Source: Drosophila persimilis
Lineage: Eukaryota > Arthropoda > Insecta > Diptera > Drosophilidae
Direction: 5' to 3'
Length of the DNA: 64,000 nt
Assembly: GCF_003286085.1 (NCBI RefSeq)
Contig: NW_020825355.1
Span: forward strand, 434,001 to 498,000
Below are positions 39,407 to 49,689 of this stretch, piece by piece; the stretch's first letter is position 1, and each line of letters opens with the position of its first letter. The translations under genes and the position numbers were made by a program. The notes under the pieces are model-generated. The model did no database searches, was not told the origin of the DNA, and saw only the letters and a program-made list of their open reading frames with translations.

Positions 39407-40288
39407 CTACCATGGCCTCCAGGGCTGCTCCTCCTCCTTGATCTGCTGCTGCTTCTTGATGACCAGCGACAACGGCTGCGGCTCTGAGGCGCAACGGATC
39501 ACCGATGGCTTCATGTCCATGGCCTCGTACACCGAGTTGGCCGGACTGGGCGGTGCATAGTGGTGCGTGTGGTGCAGCAGGTGGTGGCTGCTGTTGCTGC
39601 TGCAGCTGCTGCTGCTGCCGGGCGCCGACTCGTATCCGGCGGAGGAGTGCGAGCTGGCGGATCCCGTGCTGGCCGTTCGCTGGGGAATCGATACGAGCAT
39701 CGGTTGTTGCTGCTGTTGCTGCTGCTGCTGTTGCTGCTGCTGCTGGACGACCGCTGCTGCTGCTGCTGCCGCTGCGGCGGCTGCTGCCAGTTGCTGTTGT
39801 TGGTGCTGCTGCTGCTGCTGCTGGGACAGGCTCTGGGGCAGGACGAGGGCAATGCTGCCGTTGGGCAGCTTGGTGGGGATCACCTGCATGCCATTGGGCA
39901 GAAAATATCCGTTGGCCGTCTGCTGGATCTGTCCGAACAGATGCTGCTGTGGATCCTGTTCTGGGGAGCTGGGCGGCGAGGGCAGCATCTGGGCGTGCAC
40001 CGACTGCTGCTGTTGCTGCTGCTGCTGGCGCTGCTGCTGGTGCAGCTCCGTCTTGACGCCGTTGATGCAGTTGCTCAGGTGCTGCAGCAGGCGGCGCCGC
40101 TGGGCGGGCTCGATGCCGGGGAAGCGGCTCACCTCGTTCACGCAGTCGGCGAAGCCGGCCTTGAATTTGTTGATTATCTTGGGATCGGCGGCCTGCTGCA
40201 TGGCTGCCTGCTGCCGCTGCAGCTCCTGCAGATGCTTCACTGTCTTCTCCAGGATATCGGCCTTTTCCAATTTCGAATGACGGGCAGG
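39407..40288 (-). other. h: hairy coding exon 3 (helix 2, Orange domain, WRPW)
   Basis: The acceptor is CTCTACTTTTAG ending at 40289. The exon encodes 293 residues from [15 protein letters not shown] to WRPW and then TAG. After the Orange domain it is a Gln/Ala/Ser-rich linker with long CAG runs, then a Ser/His insert (about residues 312-325) before YAPPSPANS, and finally the PLSLVIKK and WRPW motifs. Confidence 0.96.
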
Positions 40289-41777
40289 CTAAAAGTAGAG
40301 AGAAGAACGGATCGATAAATTAATAAATGTTTTTGCCATAATATAAGTTTATTTTTTTGTTCTTTCTTTTTTTTTTTAATTTTTAATTGTTTTTTTTTTT
40401 ATCTTTTTGCTGCTTTTGGCGGATACTTACATCTTTTTTGGTGGCATCCAGAATGAGGGTCTTCAGCTCGTTGAGGCAATTGTTGATGCGTGCCCGTCGT
40501 CGTTTCTCCATAATGGGCTTGTTCGACTGCAAAGATGAAGAGCAATAAAGGGCCAAGATTAGTCACGGTTCTAGCCAAAAGAAGAGCATCTCGTTTGACC
40601 TCATGCAGCGCCTAGTGCGCCCCAAAAATAGGAGGAAGCGAGAAGCTGCATGGGTCTCCTTCGGTTCGGGGAGACGGAGACAAAGAGGGAGACGGAGACG
40701 GAGACGCTGGCTGATGGGGTTGACTGGCTGACGGCCAAATCGAGTCGCACGGCGCGTGCTCTATTTATAGTGGCGCTCAAGCACGGCGGCGGCATTGATA
40801 AAAATAGTGTTTGGCGGTTATAAATTACAGCCGCAACGAGCCGGCCAATACTATTTATAGAGAGCCCCATCCCCGCACCCCCCACCCCCCACCGCCAGCA
40901 TTCCGCCATTCCACGCCGCCCGTACAGGTACAAAGTAGTGGCAGTGGCAGGCAACAACAAGGTCATTGCGGGAAATTCGAAGAGGCAAAAGGTAACAAAA
41001 CAAAAGCTGTTTTCGGTGTGGCCAAATTTGGCCAAGACTGGGGACGCCCGCGTTCCCAGTCGACTACGGATGAAGTCAGCAGCCAAAAACGGAGGCTCTG
41101 CCCCCCCACACACACACACGGGGCGACTGGCGGCTGGCGGCTGATGACCGACAATTGCAGCAACCAGCAACCACGCGACGCACGCGCTCTTTTTTTGGGG
41201 GGCGAGTGGGCAGCGGCAGCAGCCAATTTTGGGTGGCACTCATGAATGAGTGTGCGGCTGGCTCCGGCATGAATGGGGAACGGGCATGGGCATGGGAATG
41301 GGAATGGGAATGGAGCTGCTGCTCTGAACGTAAATGCCACCAACGCGCGTGTGCCCCCCGAGAGACAGATTCGATACGCGTTTTGTGTGTTGGCTGCTGT
41401 CGCTGCTGCTGCTTATGGCTGTTTCTGTTTCTGTTTCGGTTTCTGGCCATGTGGGAGACGCGGCCAAAAAGGAAATGCATTTGGGCAGCCGCCAGGGCAT
41501 AGTGGGCGATGCTAAGCGAGCGGCTCTGGTGGGTGTCGGTGTCGTTGTCGGTGTCGTCTCCCAATTAACAGAATCTCTCAAAATGTAATCCACGCCAAAG
41601 AACGTTTCTCTCTTTTTTGGTTGGGGCAAAGGGGGGGTGGTAGACACTTACCCGACGATCACTTTTGAGTGGCGTCTCCTTGTGCTGCTGCTGCTGCTGC
41701 TGCTGCGTCTGTGCTGGCACCACAGCGGTGCCCATTACATTGGCTGTCATGTTGGCTGCAGTTACGCCGGTAACCAT
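39407..41777 (-). CDS. h: Hairy, bHLH-Orange transcriptional repressor (three coding exons)
   Basis: Coding exons are 41777-41652, 40526-40431 and 40288-39407 (stop TAG included), giving 367 residues. Residues 43-57 are the basic region, with the HES-type proline at 46 and the core EKRRRARIN. The helix-loop-helix follows to about residue 100, and the Orange domain spans roughly 109-152. PLSLV at 346-350 is the CtBP-binding motif, and the protein ends in WRPW (364-367), which recruits Groucho. Hairy is a nuclear repressor that binds C-box/N-box DNA; it acts as a primary pair-rule gene in the blastoderm and later limits bristle formation. ATG 41777 is the first in-frame ATG and has a good context (G at -3, G at +4). 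Homopolymer runs are expanded: Q7 in exon 1; Q8, Q6-H-Q4, A12 and Q14 in exon 3. The recognisable sequence matches Hairy rather than Deadpan or the E(spl) proteins. Very sure of identity; splice sites are read directly. Confidence 0.97.
40289..40430 (-). other. h: hairy intron 2
   Basis: A short 142-bp phase-0 intron with GTAAGTAT donor and TTTTAG acceptor. It is A-rich on the coding strand (T-runs on the plus strand) and carries no other recognisable element. Confidence 0.9.
40431..40526 (-). other. h: hairy coding exon 2 (basic region and helix 1)
   Basis: These 32 codons run from [10 protein letters not shown] to DATKKD. The acceptor is a pyrimidine-rich CTTCATCTTTGCAG ending at 40527, and the donor is GTAAGTAT starting at 40430. 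Both junctions are phase 0. The exon carries the DNA-contacting basic residues and the first helix. Confidence 0.95.
40527..41651 (-). other. h: hairy intron 1
   Basis: This 1125-bp intron lies between consensus GTAAGT and CAG junctions. It contains two CACGCG class-C sites (41172-41177 and 41181-41186), which are the preferred targets of Hairy/E(spl) proteins. It also has a (GGGAAT)n stretch near 41283-41312 and two CTATTTATAG palindromes (40769-40778 and 40851-40860). No alternative coding exon is visible. Confidence 0.85.
41652..41777 (-). other. h: hairy coding exon 1
   Basis: It encodes residues 1-42, from MVTGVTAAN to KSDRR. The donor follows immediately as GGTAAGTG (G of the donor at 41651), phase 0. 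Just before [10 protein letters not shown] lies a Thr, seven CAG-encoded glutamines and a His, where D. melanogaster (from memory) has a single Leu. Confidence 0.95.
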
Positions 41778-42070
41778 TTCGGTTAGATACTTTTTATTGA
41801 GTTTGAGGCACAGTTTGGTTCTGTTTATTTGTTTTGTGCTTGTTTCACTTTTGGCAGAAATCAAATCTGCTCTGATTTTTGGTTGCTTTTTGGTTTAAGC
41901 AGTTTTCAAAGTTCACAAAGAGAAAAAAATGTCTCACTTTTCACGTAAAAACGCTTTGGCTCTCGGACTCTCTACTCTCGGCTACTCTACGGTTTTTGTG
42001 TAGTGCTGTTGTTTGTCCGTGTTCTACTGCGACCGTGTGTTCCGCGCGGTACGAGTGACGGTTGGCGAAT
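41778..42070 (-). other. h: hairy 5' untranslated region (predicted)
   Basis: About 293 bases lie between the proposed initiator A (42070) and the ATG. The coding frame stays open upstream of ATG 41777 for 29 codons, but only from a TTG, so no ATG-started extension exists. Length depends on the predicted start site. Confidence 0.5.
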
Positions 42071-42105
42071 GAGTTCCAGGTTCTGAGTGCAGGCCGATTA
42101 AAAGA
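42065..42105 (-). promoter_or_regulatory. h: Probable hairy core promoter (TATA-like plus Inr)
   Basis: On the minus strand CTTTTAATC (42104-42096) lies 33 bases upstream of the A in TCATTC (42072-42067), which fits the Drosophila initiator TCA(G/T)T(T/C). A partial downstream-element match (GGAAC) starts about 28 bases past the A. The TATA-like box is weak, so the exact start is a prediction. Confidence 0.4.
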
Positions 42106-42241
42106 CCAACACCAGACGCTCGCTTCGGATCGTTCGGGTTTCGTGCGAGAGAGTGCGCGCGCGTCTGTGTTCGTGCCAGACAGAGAGAGTGAACGAGAGT
42201 GAACGAGATGCGCGCGTGTGTTCGTGTCTGGGACGGGACCA

Positions 42242-42434
42242 CTACCTGGACTGACTACCTTATCGCTCGGTTTGGCTTATGGCAGACGAATGACGATTGA
42301 TCGACAGGTTCGTTGGCTAAATCGCCGCGACGAGACGCGAGCGCAAAAGCCACACGACCAGCGCACACACACACTCTCACCTGCGCCTGCGTCGGTCGGT
42401 TAGGTAGCAACCGTCGGCTGCCGTCGCCTACCTG
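42242..42434 (-). promoter_or_regulatory. Cluster of three TAGteam (Zelda) heptamers
   Basis: CAGGTAG occurs on the minus strand at 42248-42242 and again at 42434-42428; TAGGTAG occurs on the plus strand at 42401-42407. These are canonical TAGteam sites bound by the pioneer factor Zelda in early embryos. They sit about 170-365 bp upstream of the predicted start of hairy, an early zygotic gene. The motif matches are exact; binding is inferred. Confidence 0.65.
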
Positions 42435-42527
42435 TGTGTGTGTGTGTGTGTGTTCCTACGTCGTCGTCGCCGTCGTCGCCTCGATACGAGTTACTCATAC
42501 GCCCCCCTGCCTACTGGCAGCACTGCT

Positions 42528-42650
42528 TTCGCTCTCTCTCTCTCTCTTTCTCTCTGAATGGCAAAGTCTAACCGCTTTATGGGCATTTCTTCCTTTTTGG
42601 AAATCACACACGCAAAACCCCCCCTCCAGAGAGAGAGAGAGAGAGAGAGT
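42528..42650. promoter_or_regulatory. Promoter-proximal GAGA/CT tracts
   Basis: A CT run at about 42530-42556 and a GA run at 42628-42650 lie about 0.5 kb upstream of the predicted start. Alternating GA/CT is the target of GAGA factor (Trithorax-like), common at Drosophila developmental promoters with paused polymerase. They could also be plain microsatellite. Confidence 0.45.
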
Positions 42651-45039
42651 GATCTTCGACCGTTGGCGGGATTCACGAGAGCCACAGACTGGTCCCTGGC
42701 CTGGGCCCGGGAGCGTGACTCTGTTCTAGCTGCTGATTCATGCGGCGGCGGCGGCGGCGGCCAACGCGACGACAGCAGCAGCAGCAACGACGTCGGTCCC
42801 ATAGAAGGTGAAAATAGCAGCAGCAGCAGCAGCAGAAGCTGTCTCTCTGCCTCCGACACGATATGACGCCACCCAGTGCGACACGACAGGTTCCGTCCGT
42901 CCCGTAGTGTTTCGGTTTTATCTGCGGTGGTGGTGGGGTCGCTAAACAGTAAACAAGATCACAAGGTTACCTTTGGGGCTGTGCGCACGCCAGGCGGAAG
43001 TGGGTGGGGTGTGATGAGGTGGGGTGACGATGACGCAGTCCATCCCCCCATCCCCCCTAGCCAAAGGAGGGAAGCCCAGACCGAGACCCAGAGCCAGAGC
43101 CAGAGCCAGAGCCAGACTGTTCCAGCACTCGCGTTCATGCCGCGTGCACCCGCAATTAAGTGAAGGTCGGCGCTTCGCCCTTTATAAATATATTTTGATC
43201 GATCGAAACGGAACGAAAATTAAATTGAAAATGGAAATGGCTATGATTATGGTGGATCTGGGGGTCCGGGGGTCTCCACAAGGCTGCCGCCGCCTGATCT
43301 ACACGTGCGTCGATCGACGCTTAGATTCACTTTGATGGCGTCTACGTGCATTGTTGGACTTACACGTTTCTGGTTTTTCGTTTTCGTTTCGTTTTCGTTT
43401 CGTTTTTTTTGACTAATGATGTGTCGAAGGTTGGGCTGTAATTACACTGTCCAACCCAGCAGATCTATAGAGAGCCCCCCAAAACCCCCATTTGACCCCC
43501 ATCATGTCGCTGGAAATGTACTCGAACTAAATCATCTTGGGGCTATGGCTATTATCTAACGTTTGGGACTTGGGCCATATCCGAAAATAAACCAATTTGA
43601 AGATAATAAAACCTCTCACAAAAATGTCCAACATTCCCGTGCGGTTGTCTAGTGTAGCCACGAGTTATGCGTTTTATGGTTTGTTTAGAAGGTTGCCACG
43701 GCGAGAACACATGCCCCCGCTGGCCCCCGCTGGCCCCCAAGCCGCAGTCGCGGACGTCTACAACACCTTCGCGTTCCAATTACAATTTGGCAGCCGATCA
43801 AAAGGCGGTGCGGTGTGGTACGGTTTGGTGGCAGTGGCGGTGGCGGTGGCGCGTACCGCCCGCGGTCAGCAACGTCGTCGTCGGCGTCGGCGTCGGCACT
43901 TGTGCATGCCAATTTAATTGCACAGAAAGATCGGAAAACGTTGGCGGCGTTTTACATCACTCTCGGGCTGGCCAAAAACAGCCAAAGGTGTGGATGTATC
44001 TCACGGATACGTCGAAACAGATACAGATACAGATACAGCCACAGTCACAGCCGCAGATACAAGTTGTTTTTGTGCGCCTCAACGCCCAATTTGATGCTGC
44101 CCCATTGTTGCTGTGGCCGCTCCGAGAGATCACATGCAGCGTCTAAAATAAACTGTGGCAAAAATGTATAGTCGAAAAGGTACTCGTGATGGTAGCCGTA
44201 GCCGTAGCCGTAGCCGACGGCAAAAACAACATCAAATGTGCGCATTGCTAATTGCGTCTAAATTTAGAACAGCGCCAGAGCAGAGCAGAGCAGAGCCCCC
44301 CCTAAAAGCATTGGGCAAATGTTGGCCTAACAGCGACGTCAGCTGTTAACGGGAGCTGCGGCAGCGGCAGCGAACGCCCACGCGCCACATTGCTGCGGCG
44401 GCATTACAGGGTACTACCGCCGTCGCTTCGCTGTTAATGGAACTAAAAATAACAGTAGAGGCGGCGGGAGAGACAGAGCAACAGAGAGTGGGAGAGTGGA
44501 GCAGTTTTTCGCCCTCGCTCCATGGCCACACACACGCACACACACGCGCGCACACCCTAGACTCGCGCGCACGCCGCACACTCTCTCTCTCGCGCGCGTT
44601 TAAAACGCCATTAAAATCGCCAACGCTGTTTTAAACGCGCGCAGCGACTGCAAACGCACTTGCTGGCGATCATCGATTGCTGGCTGTTTTTGCCGCTGTT
44701 GTTGCACTTAATGGCGCTGTACATTTGGGCAAACGAAACAGCCCGAGGGAGAGAGCGGCACCCCACCAGTCCCCCCCGCCCCCCCCTTGCCTGCCTGCCA
44801 TTTCTGCGGCTGCTGTTGTGCAAAGTATTTTATTACTCATTTACCGTAACGACGCATTTTGCCTGAGAATTCGCGGGCGCGGGCGCGGGCGCTGTTGTGG
44901 GTGTGGGTGGGCAGGCAGGAGGTCCAATTTTTCGACACAAACGTCAGCAAATACCCGACGACAGACAATTCTAAATTTAGCAACAGGTACAACAACAAAA
45001 ACAGCAACAACAAAAACTCACACAAATTGCAAAAATACA

Positions 45040-45153
45040 CTCCACCTCCTCCTCCTCCACCTCCTTCTCCTCCTCCACCTCCTTCTCCTCCTTCTCCTCC
45101 TCCTCCTCCACCTCCTACACCTCCACCTCCTCCACCTTTTCCCCCTTCCCCTG
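45040..45153. repeat. Polypyrimidine tract, CTC/CAC/TTC units
   Basis: About 114 bases of almost pure C/T with interspersed CCACC, around 3 kb upstream of the hairy start. Long homopyrimidine stretches can form triplex DNA. Confidence 0.9.
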
Positions 45154-46237
45154 CCTTTGCCGCTGCTTTTATTTCTTTTTATTTTGGGGCAATTCGACTC
45201 GAATTTGTTTTTTCGTCTTTTGTTATTTTTTTTTTGCGTGGTTCGATTTTTTTTTGTGGCTTTTTGTAAGGGCAAAGAGACGGAGAGGAGATCGCGTGAT
45301 GCGGAAATCGGCTAACAGAAAACTTGAGAGATCTAACGGTGTATATATTCTCAAAAAAAAAAGAGAACCCAAGCTAACAGTAAAAGCAGACAAATGGGGG
45401 GATATTGTAGGGCTCTTGTATCCCCATTCCTTAGTTTGTTAAATGTGGCAGGAAGAACTCTCATCCAGTGGCTGGATAATCTTCTGCAAAGGTCTGGTGG
45501 TGGGGGGGGGGGGGGGGGATGCTAATCCTCGTGATTCCCTTTGAGCCCTGTTTGTTGGGATCCTCACTCGTTTGGCCGGCTCAGCCGCTTCAATTTGGCC
45601 AAAACCGAGACTTGACTTTTCGACTCTGCTGCAGGTCCTCTCCCTATCCCTATCCCTCTCCCTCTCTCTTTCTCTGTGTGTATTTGGTAAATATTGGAGA
45701 TTTTCCCAAAAGTTAAGTCCTTGCAATCCTTTCGCTGGAAGTCAAGTCCATCCACTCCCCTACTGGTGACTCCTTTTTGGCATTGCTACTGGAACTCCCT
45801 GAAAACTGGAACTCCTTGGAACAGTAGCTGCTTGGCTTTTAGCACGGGACACCGCCCTTCTTCCGTTCCGCGCGACTAGCGGGAAAGGGTTTTAAGCCGT
45901 GTCCTGATACAGGATCTGCCGCTGGTCCCCGTATCGGTGGCTTAGTTGCAACCGCGTTAATTAAATCGCCTTAGACACGCTCGCCGTGCAATCATGGGCC
46001 AGCAGCAAAAGGGTTCAGAGGAGAGCAGGGCAGGGGAGAGGAGAGGAGAGGAGAGGGTGCTGGTAGCGAAAGGATTAGAGATACAGATAGACAGGGTACA
46101 GGTACAGGTCCCTTGCACGGTTTCTATTAACAGGATGATCATGCCCATCAAAGGGCTAAAACCACACACCCATAAAACTGAACGTGCAACAAAAGCCAAA
46201 GCGCGTGTGCAACATGAACCTGCAACCAACAACTCTT

Positions 46238-46291
46238 CCCTATAACCCATACCATCTACCCTATACCCTATAACCCATACCCTATACCCTT
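46238..46291. repeat. CCCTATAACCCATA-type minisatellite
   Basis: Short CCCTATA / ACCCATA units. Superficially telomere-like, but Drosophila telomeres are retrotransposon arrays, so this is an ordinary interior repeat. Confidence 0.75.
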
Positions 46292-46379
46292 TCCTTTGCC
46301 AACTTTATTGCACCCTTTGAGGCCCGCATTTCGGTTCTTTTTACCTACGGATCCGGCGATCGCGCCGTGACGTTGTTTG

Positions 46380-46474
46380 TTTATTTGCCATAAAAGGATT
46401 ATGGGCGTGGTGGGTGCATGCCTTTGGGCCAAAGTTAACCCGTTGAAAGCAGACGAGAGGGAGAGCCCTTCACA

Positions 46475-46508
<34 letters not shown>

Positions 46509-47010
46509 TTTGTCTTCCCTGCCACTTCCTGGTACTCCTGCGACTTCTTCACTAAAAAAGTCAACTTCTAATCATAAAAAACAGACAAAAACAAACTAAT
46601 ATGTCCCCTAAATTCTTCGAGTACCGGGTAAAAAAAAAAAACGCTGAAAAAAACATGTTACGAGTATTACATGGCATTGCGTAAAAAACGAACGCGCAGT
46701 TCCTTTGAAAAACGTGGAATCCTCACAAAAAAATTGCATAAAAAACGCCTTGCCTCCTTTACGATTTCGGCTAAAAAAAAAAAAAACAAGAAGAAAAATA
46801 AACGCAAACCTTAGATCGATTGGTGGCTCAAGGTGAGGCGAGAGGATGGATGGGTGTCCGTGTCGCGCAGCATGCAGAAGGATTTTATGGTTTTATTTAG
46901 GGTTATTTACAGCCGAGTAGGACGAGAGCGAGTGGTCCTCGGGGTCTCCCTTCAATGTCAAATCAATTGGCGGACAAACGTCAACTCGTCAAGACCCACA
47001 GGTAAGAGGT
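46380..47010. promoter_or_regulatory. Candidate hairy stripe enhancer A (about -4.3 to -4.9 kb)
   Basis: Motifs seen on the plus strand: CCATAAAAGG (46388) overlapping AAGGATTATG (46395, Bicoid core GGATTA); TTAACCCGTT (46435-46444, exact inverse of the Kruppel consensus AACGGGTTAA); GTAAAAAACG (46681) and GCATAAAAAACG (46736), both Hunchback-type; AAGGATTTTATGG (46878, Caudal TTTATGG); CAGGTAA (46999, TAGteam variant). In D. melanogaster separate hairy stripe enhancers occupy the first ~14 kb upstream, so position and content agree. Which stripe it drives cannot be told from sequence alone. Confidence 0.5.
46473..46508. repeat. (GA)n with a central GATAG
   Basis: GAGAGAGATAGAGAGAGA inside a 36-bp GA run, within candidate enhancer A. 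It resembles GAGA-factor targets and the GA-rich MSL recognition element. Confidence 0.9.
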
Positions 47011-49689
47011 GAGAGGTGAGAGAGGCGGCAGGGGCATGGCAGGGGCAAGGGCAGAGGCAGGGGCAGGGGCAGGGGCATGTAAAGAGTGGAAAGAGTGACG
47101 AGGCGACTCGCGCCGAAAGAGTATCCTTCTTCTGTTTCGATAGAGTTTCCACGGATTAGACGAGTCCTTTGGTGTTGTCTTTTGGTTTTCGGGTTTTATG
47201 ATCGCCCAAAACTAATGTCCAGAGTGTCCTTGATGGGCTGCCTGTTGCCTGATGTCCGATGATTCGCAAAAGAGTTTTTATGATGCGACACGCAGCAGTC
47301 TTACCTCTTGCCCTCGTCGCTTTCCTCTCCCTTTCGCCTCGTCGCTGATTAACGAATCCTTGCCAATTTCCGGGAATCACATTTGGCCAAAATATGCCGC
47401 CGGCCAGCCACAGAGGGCGCTCTGCGCTCTGCGCTCTTCGCTCTTCGCTCTCTGGTCTCTGCATAAATTTCACTAATCGGTGGAGAGCCTCAAAGCAGCC
47501 GCCTAATTTCTGAGCTAATTTCTGCCGCAGCGAGGACTTGCCTCATTTCGTGGAGCACCGTTAGATGCGGCTGACAGCAGCAGCTGCGGCTACCCTTGAG
47601 ATCTACATAAATATTTCCCTAATGACAGGATGTGTTTGCTGATCTGCTGATCGATCGAGAAGAGCTTCCATGCATTCCAACCAACAGAAAAAAAACAGAA
47701 AAAAAAACAGTTCCCACAGCAAACTGCAGCCGCCTGCGAGTGGGCGTTCTCCTTGGTAGCTGGAACACAAAATGCAAAAATGCCATTAAAAACAACAGCA
47801 ACAACAAAAATATAAGGAGAGATACATATAGGGGGAATACTGAATGCTGAATGCAGCATCGATGTATTGTATATAGATCGTCGCCGTTTCGGGCAAACGT
47901 CTGCCTGGTCGTTGAGGTGCTAAAAATGTTTTACGAGTCTCAACAAATCGTGACCAGAGCCCCATCCACAGAGCACCCAGACAGAGGCCGCAAAGACAGC
48001 TCTTCTCCTACCCAAAAGCTCTGCTCCTGACAAAAACCATCGAAAAGGAAGGTGTCGAAGGTCTAGAAGAAACACTGAAAACAGTCAAGGCACAAACGAA
48101 ACACGAATGGGAGATACTCTGGGATTAAGAGTACTCGTATTCCCAGAGAAAATTCACTTTGATGCAAATTTAAAAGTATTTTAATAATAATAAACTTACA
48201 AAAATATATATTATATTGTTATATATTTAAATCTGCTTACATTAGCGTAAATAGAGTCGAGTCATGCACACGACATGTATGCTGCGCTGGCAATTCGTGT
48301 ATTTTCTCTTTTTCAGCCTGCGCCTGGGCCTCTCCACGCTTTTCTCTCCTATATACCATCCCCAAACTCACCAACATCTTCAAATATACCCCAATTATAA
48401 GAACGAGGAGAAGAGTAGAGGCAATCGCGTGCAAAGGCACCTCAAAGAATCGAAGGGAATCGAACCCGCAGCCGACAACGACAATCGCAAGAGGCAGCAG
48501 CCTCCTCCAAAGAAATCGACTCTCTGGCATCGATCATAAATGCGCGGAAAAGGGGGTTGTGGCAGGCGTTGCATGCACTATTGAACTTGGTGAATGAAAC
48601 CGACAGGCAGCAGAAGCCGCCACGGGATGGAGTGGAATCCGAGTGGTGGGGCGTTGGAGAGCCAAGAGGCAAGTTGTAATTTACACTGGGGTGGCGTTGC
48701 CTCAAGCAGAGAGAGGGGAAGGCAAGGGGGGCAAGGAGGGGTCGGAGCACAGCGGGCTGCTGCCTTGTCACGGCGCTGGCGTTGGAGTTCGCCCCAGAGA
48801 TCATGCCCAGCGATTACCTAAACGCACAGTCAGAGCCCCAGAGACGAAGACCCAGATCCTTGAGCTGCTGCCGCTGCCGTTGCTGCTGCATAAATTATAT
48901 TGTGGATGGAATGGACGTGGGGCATCTCGCATCGCGAATGCTGACCAACAACCGGTCGGTCTGTCCAGCGTCTGGCCTCTGCAGCGTCTGGCACACTTAT
49001 TGCGCAAAATGCGCGCTCCACGAAGCATGGCCCATGTACAAAGCGGGCGAGGGGGGCGAGGGGGGAGGGGATCGTTGGAAGCTGGAGGCGAGTGAGGCGA
49101 GTGAGGGGTGAGGGGGCCCCCCACCGATCGGTTGCGTCGTCTTTGCGCCGGCGCATTGTTTCCATTTTATGGAGATTAACATTTTTTGCTGCGTCTGCGT
49201 CTGCATCTGCCACCCGCTGCCGCCCTGTCAGTGGCAGTCTACCCCCCCGTGCCCCCTTGCCCCCTTGCCCCCTCTCCAACTTCTCTTTGTACCCCTTGTG
49301 GTGCCGCCCCCCTCCCTGCCGCCCCTGCCGCCCCTGCTGGTGGCAGATCTGCTGCAGCATCTTCTTCTGACAAGCATCCGTTGCAATAAAGTTTTTGTTT
49401 CTTTCTGTTGTGTGTTGCGAGATTTTTACTTGTTTTTCATTTCGGCAAGTCACGACCCGCGTAATGAGCCACAGGACGGTGAGGGGTGGAGTGGCTGCAA
49501 GGGGGGGGGGGGTGGGGAGGGGGCAGGGGGCAGGGTCTGATATTCTCTTTGTCTCCCCAAAGGAAGTGGCAGACACCCGAAGAGCAGGAAAGATCGCAGA
49601 GGAATGAAAAGGAGTGGAAGGGTGGGGGCGGGGGCTGAGGGGGAGGGGCAAATGTTAATTTTTCCCATTGCCCAACATCGGCTAACGAT
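47011..49689. other. Upstream region between candidate enhancers A and B
   Basis: Contains GGGGCA hexamers (47030-47080), GCTCTGC repeats (47420-47455), G/C-rich low-complexity sequence (49020-49110, 49240-49330) and a 12-base poly-G (49501-49512). TAGGTAA on the minus strand near 48816 is a possible TAGteam variant. Confidence 0.45.

Larger units (their letters stand above)
42651..46379. other. Proximal upstream region of hairy
   Basis: Holds AGAGCC repeats (43092-43113), TCGTTTCG runs (43378-43405), GTCGGC repeats (43875-43897), CGTAGC repeats (44193-44215), the polypyrimidine tract and a 17-base poly-G run (45502-45518). No clear gap-factor cluster is seen, although D. melanogaster has stripe elements at such distances. 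Confidence 0.45.

Noticed and set aside
39505..40318. Long plus-strand open frames opposite hairy exon 3
   Set aside because: They are antisense shadows of the CAG-rich coding strand (poly-Cys and poly-Leu from CTG runs).
41565..41864. 29-residue N-terminal extension of Hairy
   Set aside because: It would begin at a TTG; the first in-frame ATG is 41777 and matches the known Hairy N-terminus. The frame also reads through the donor into intron 1.
46238..46291. Telomere-like CCCTATA repeat
   Set aside because: Irregular units in interior DNA; Drosophila lacks simple telomeric repeats.
48455..48469. tRNA-like B box (GGGTTCGATTCCC type, minus strand)
   Set aside because: The T-arm stem does not extend past three pairs, and no A box, anticodon arm or acceptor stem can be found at the right distance.
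48830..49651. 273-codon minus-strand open frame
   Set aside because: G/C-rich low-complexity sequence with Pro- and Gly-rich runs, several overlapping frames, and no recognisable domain.
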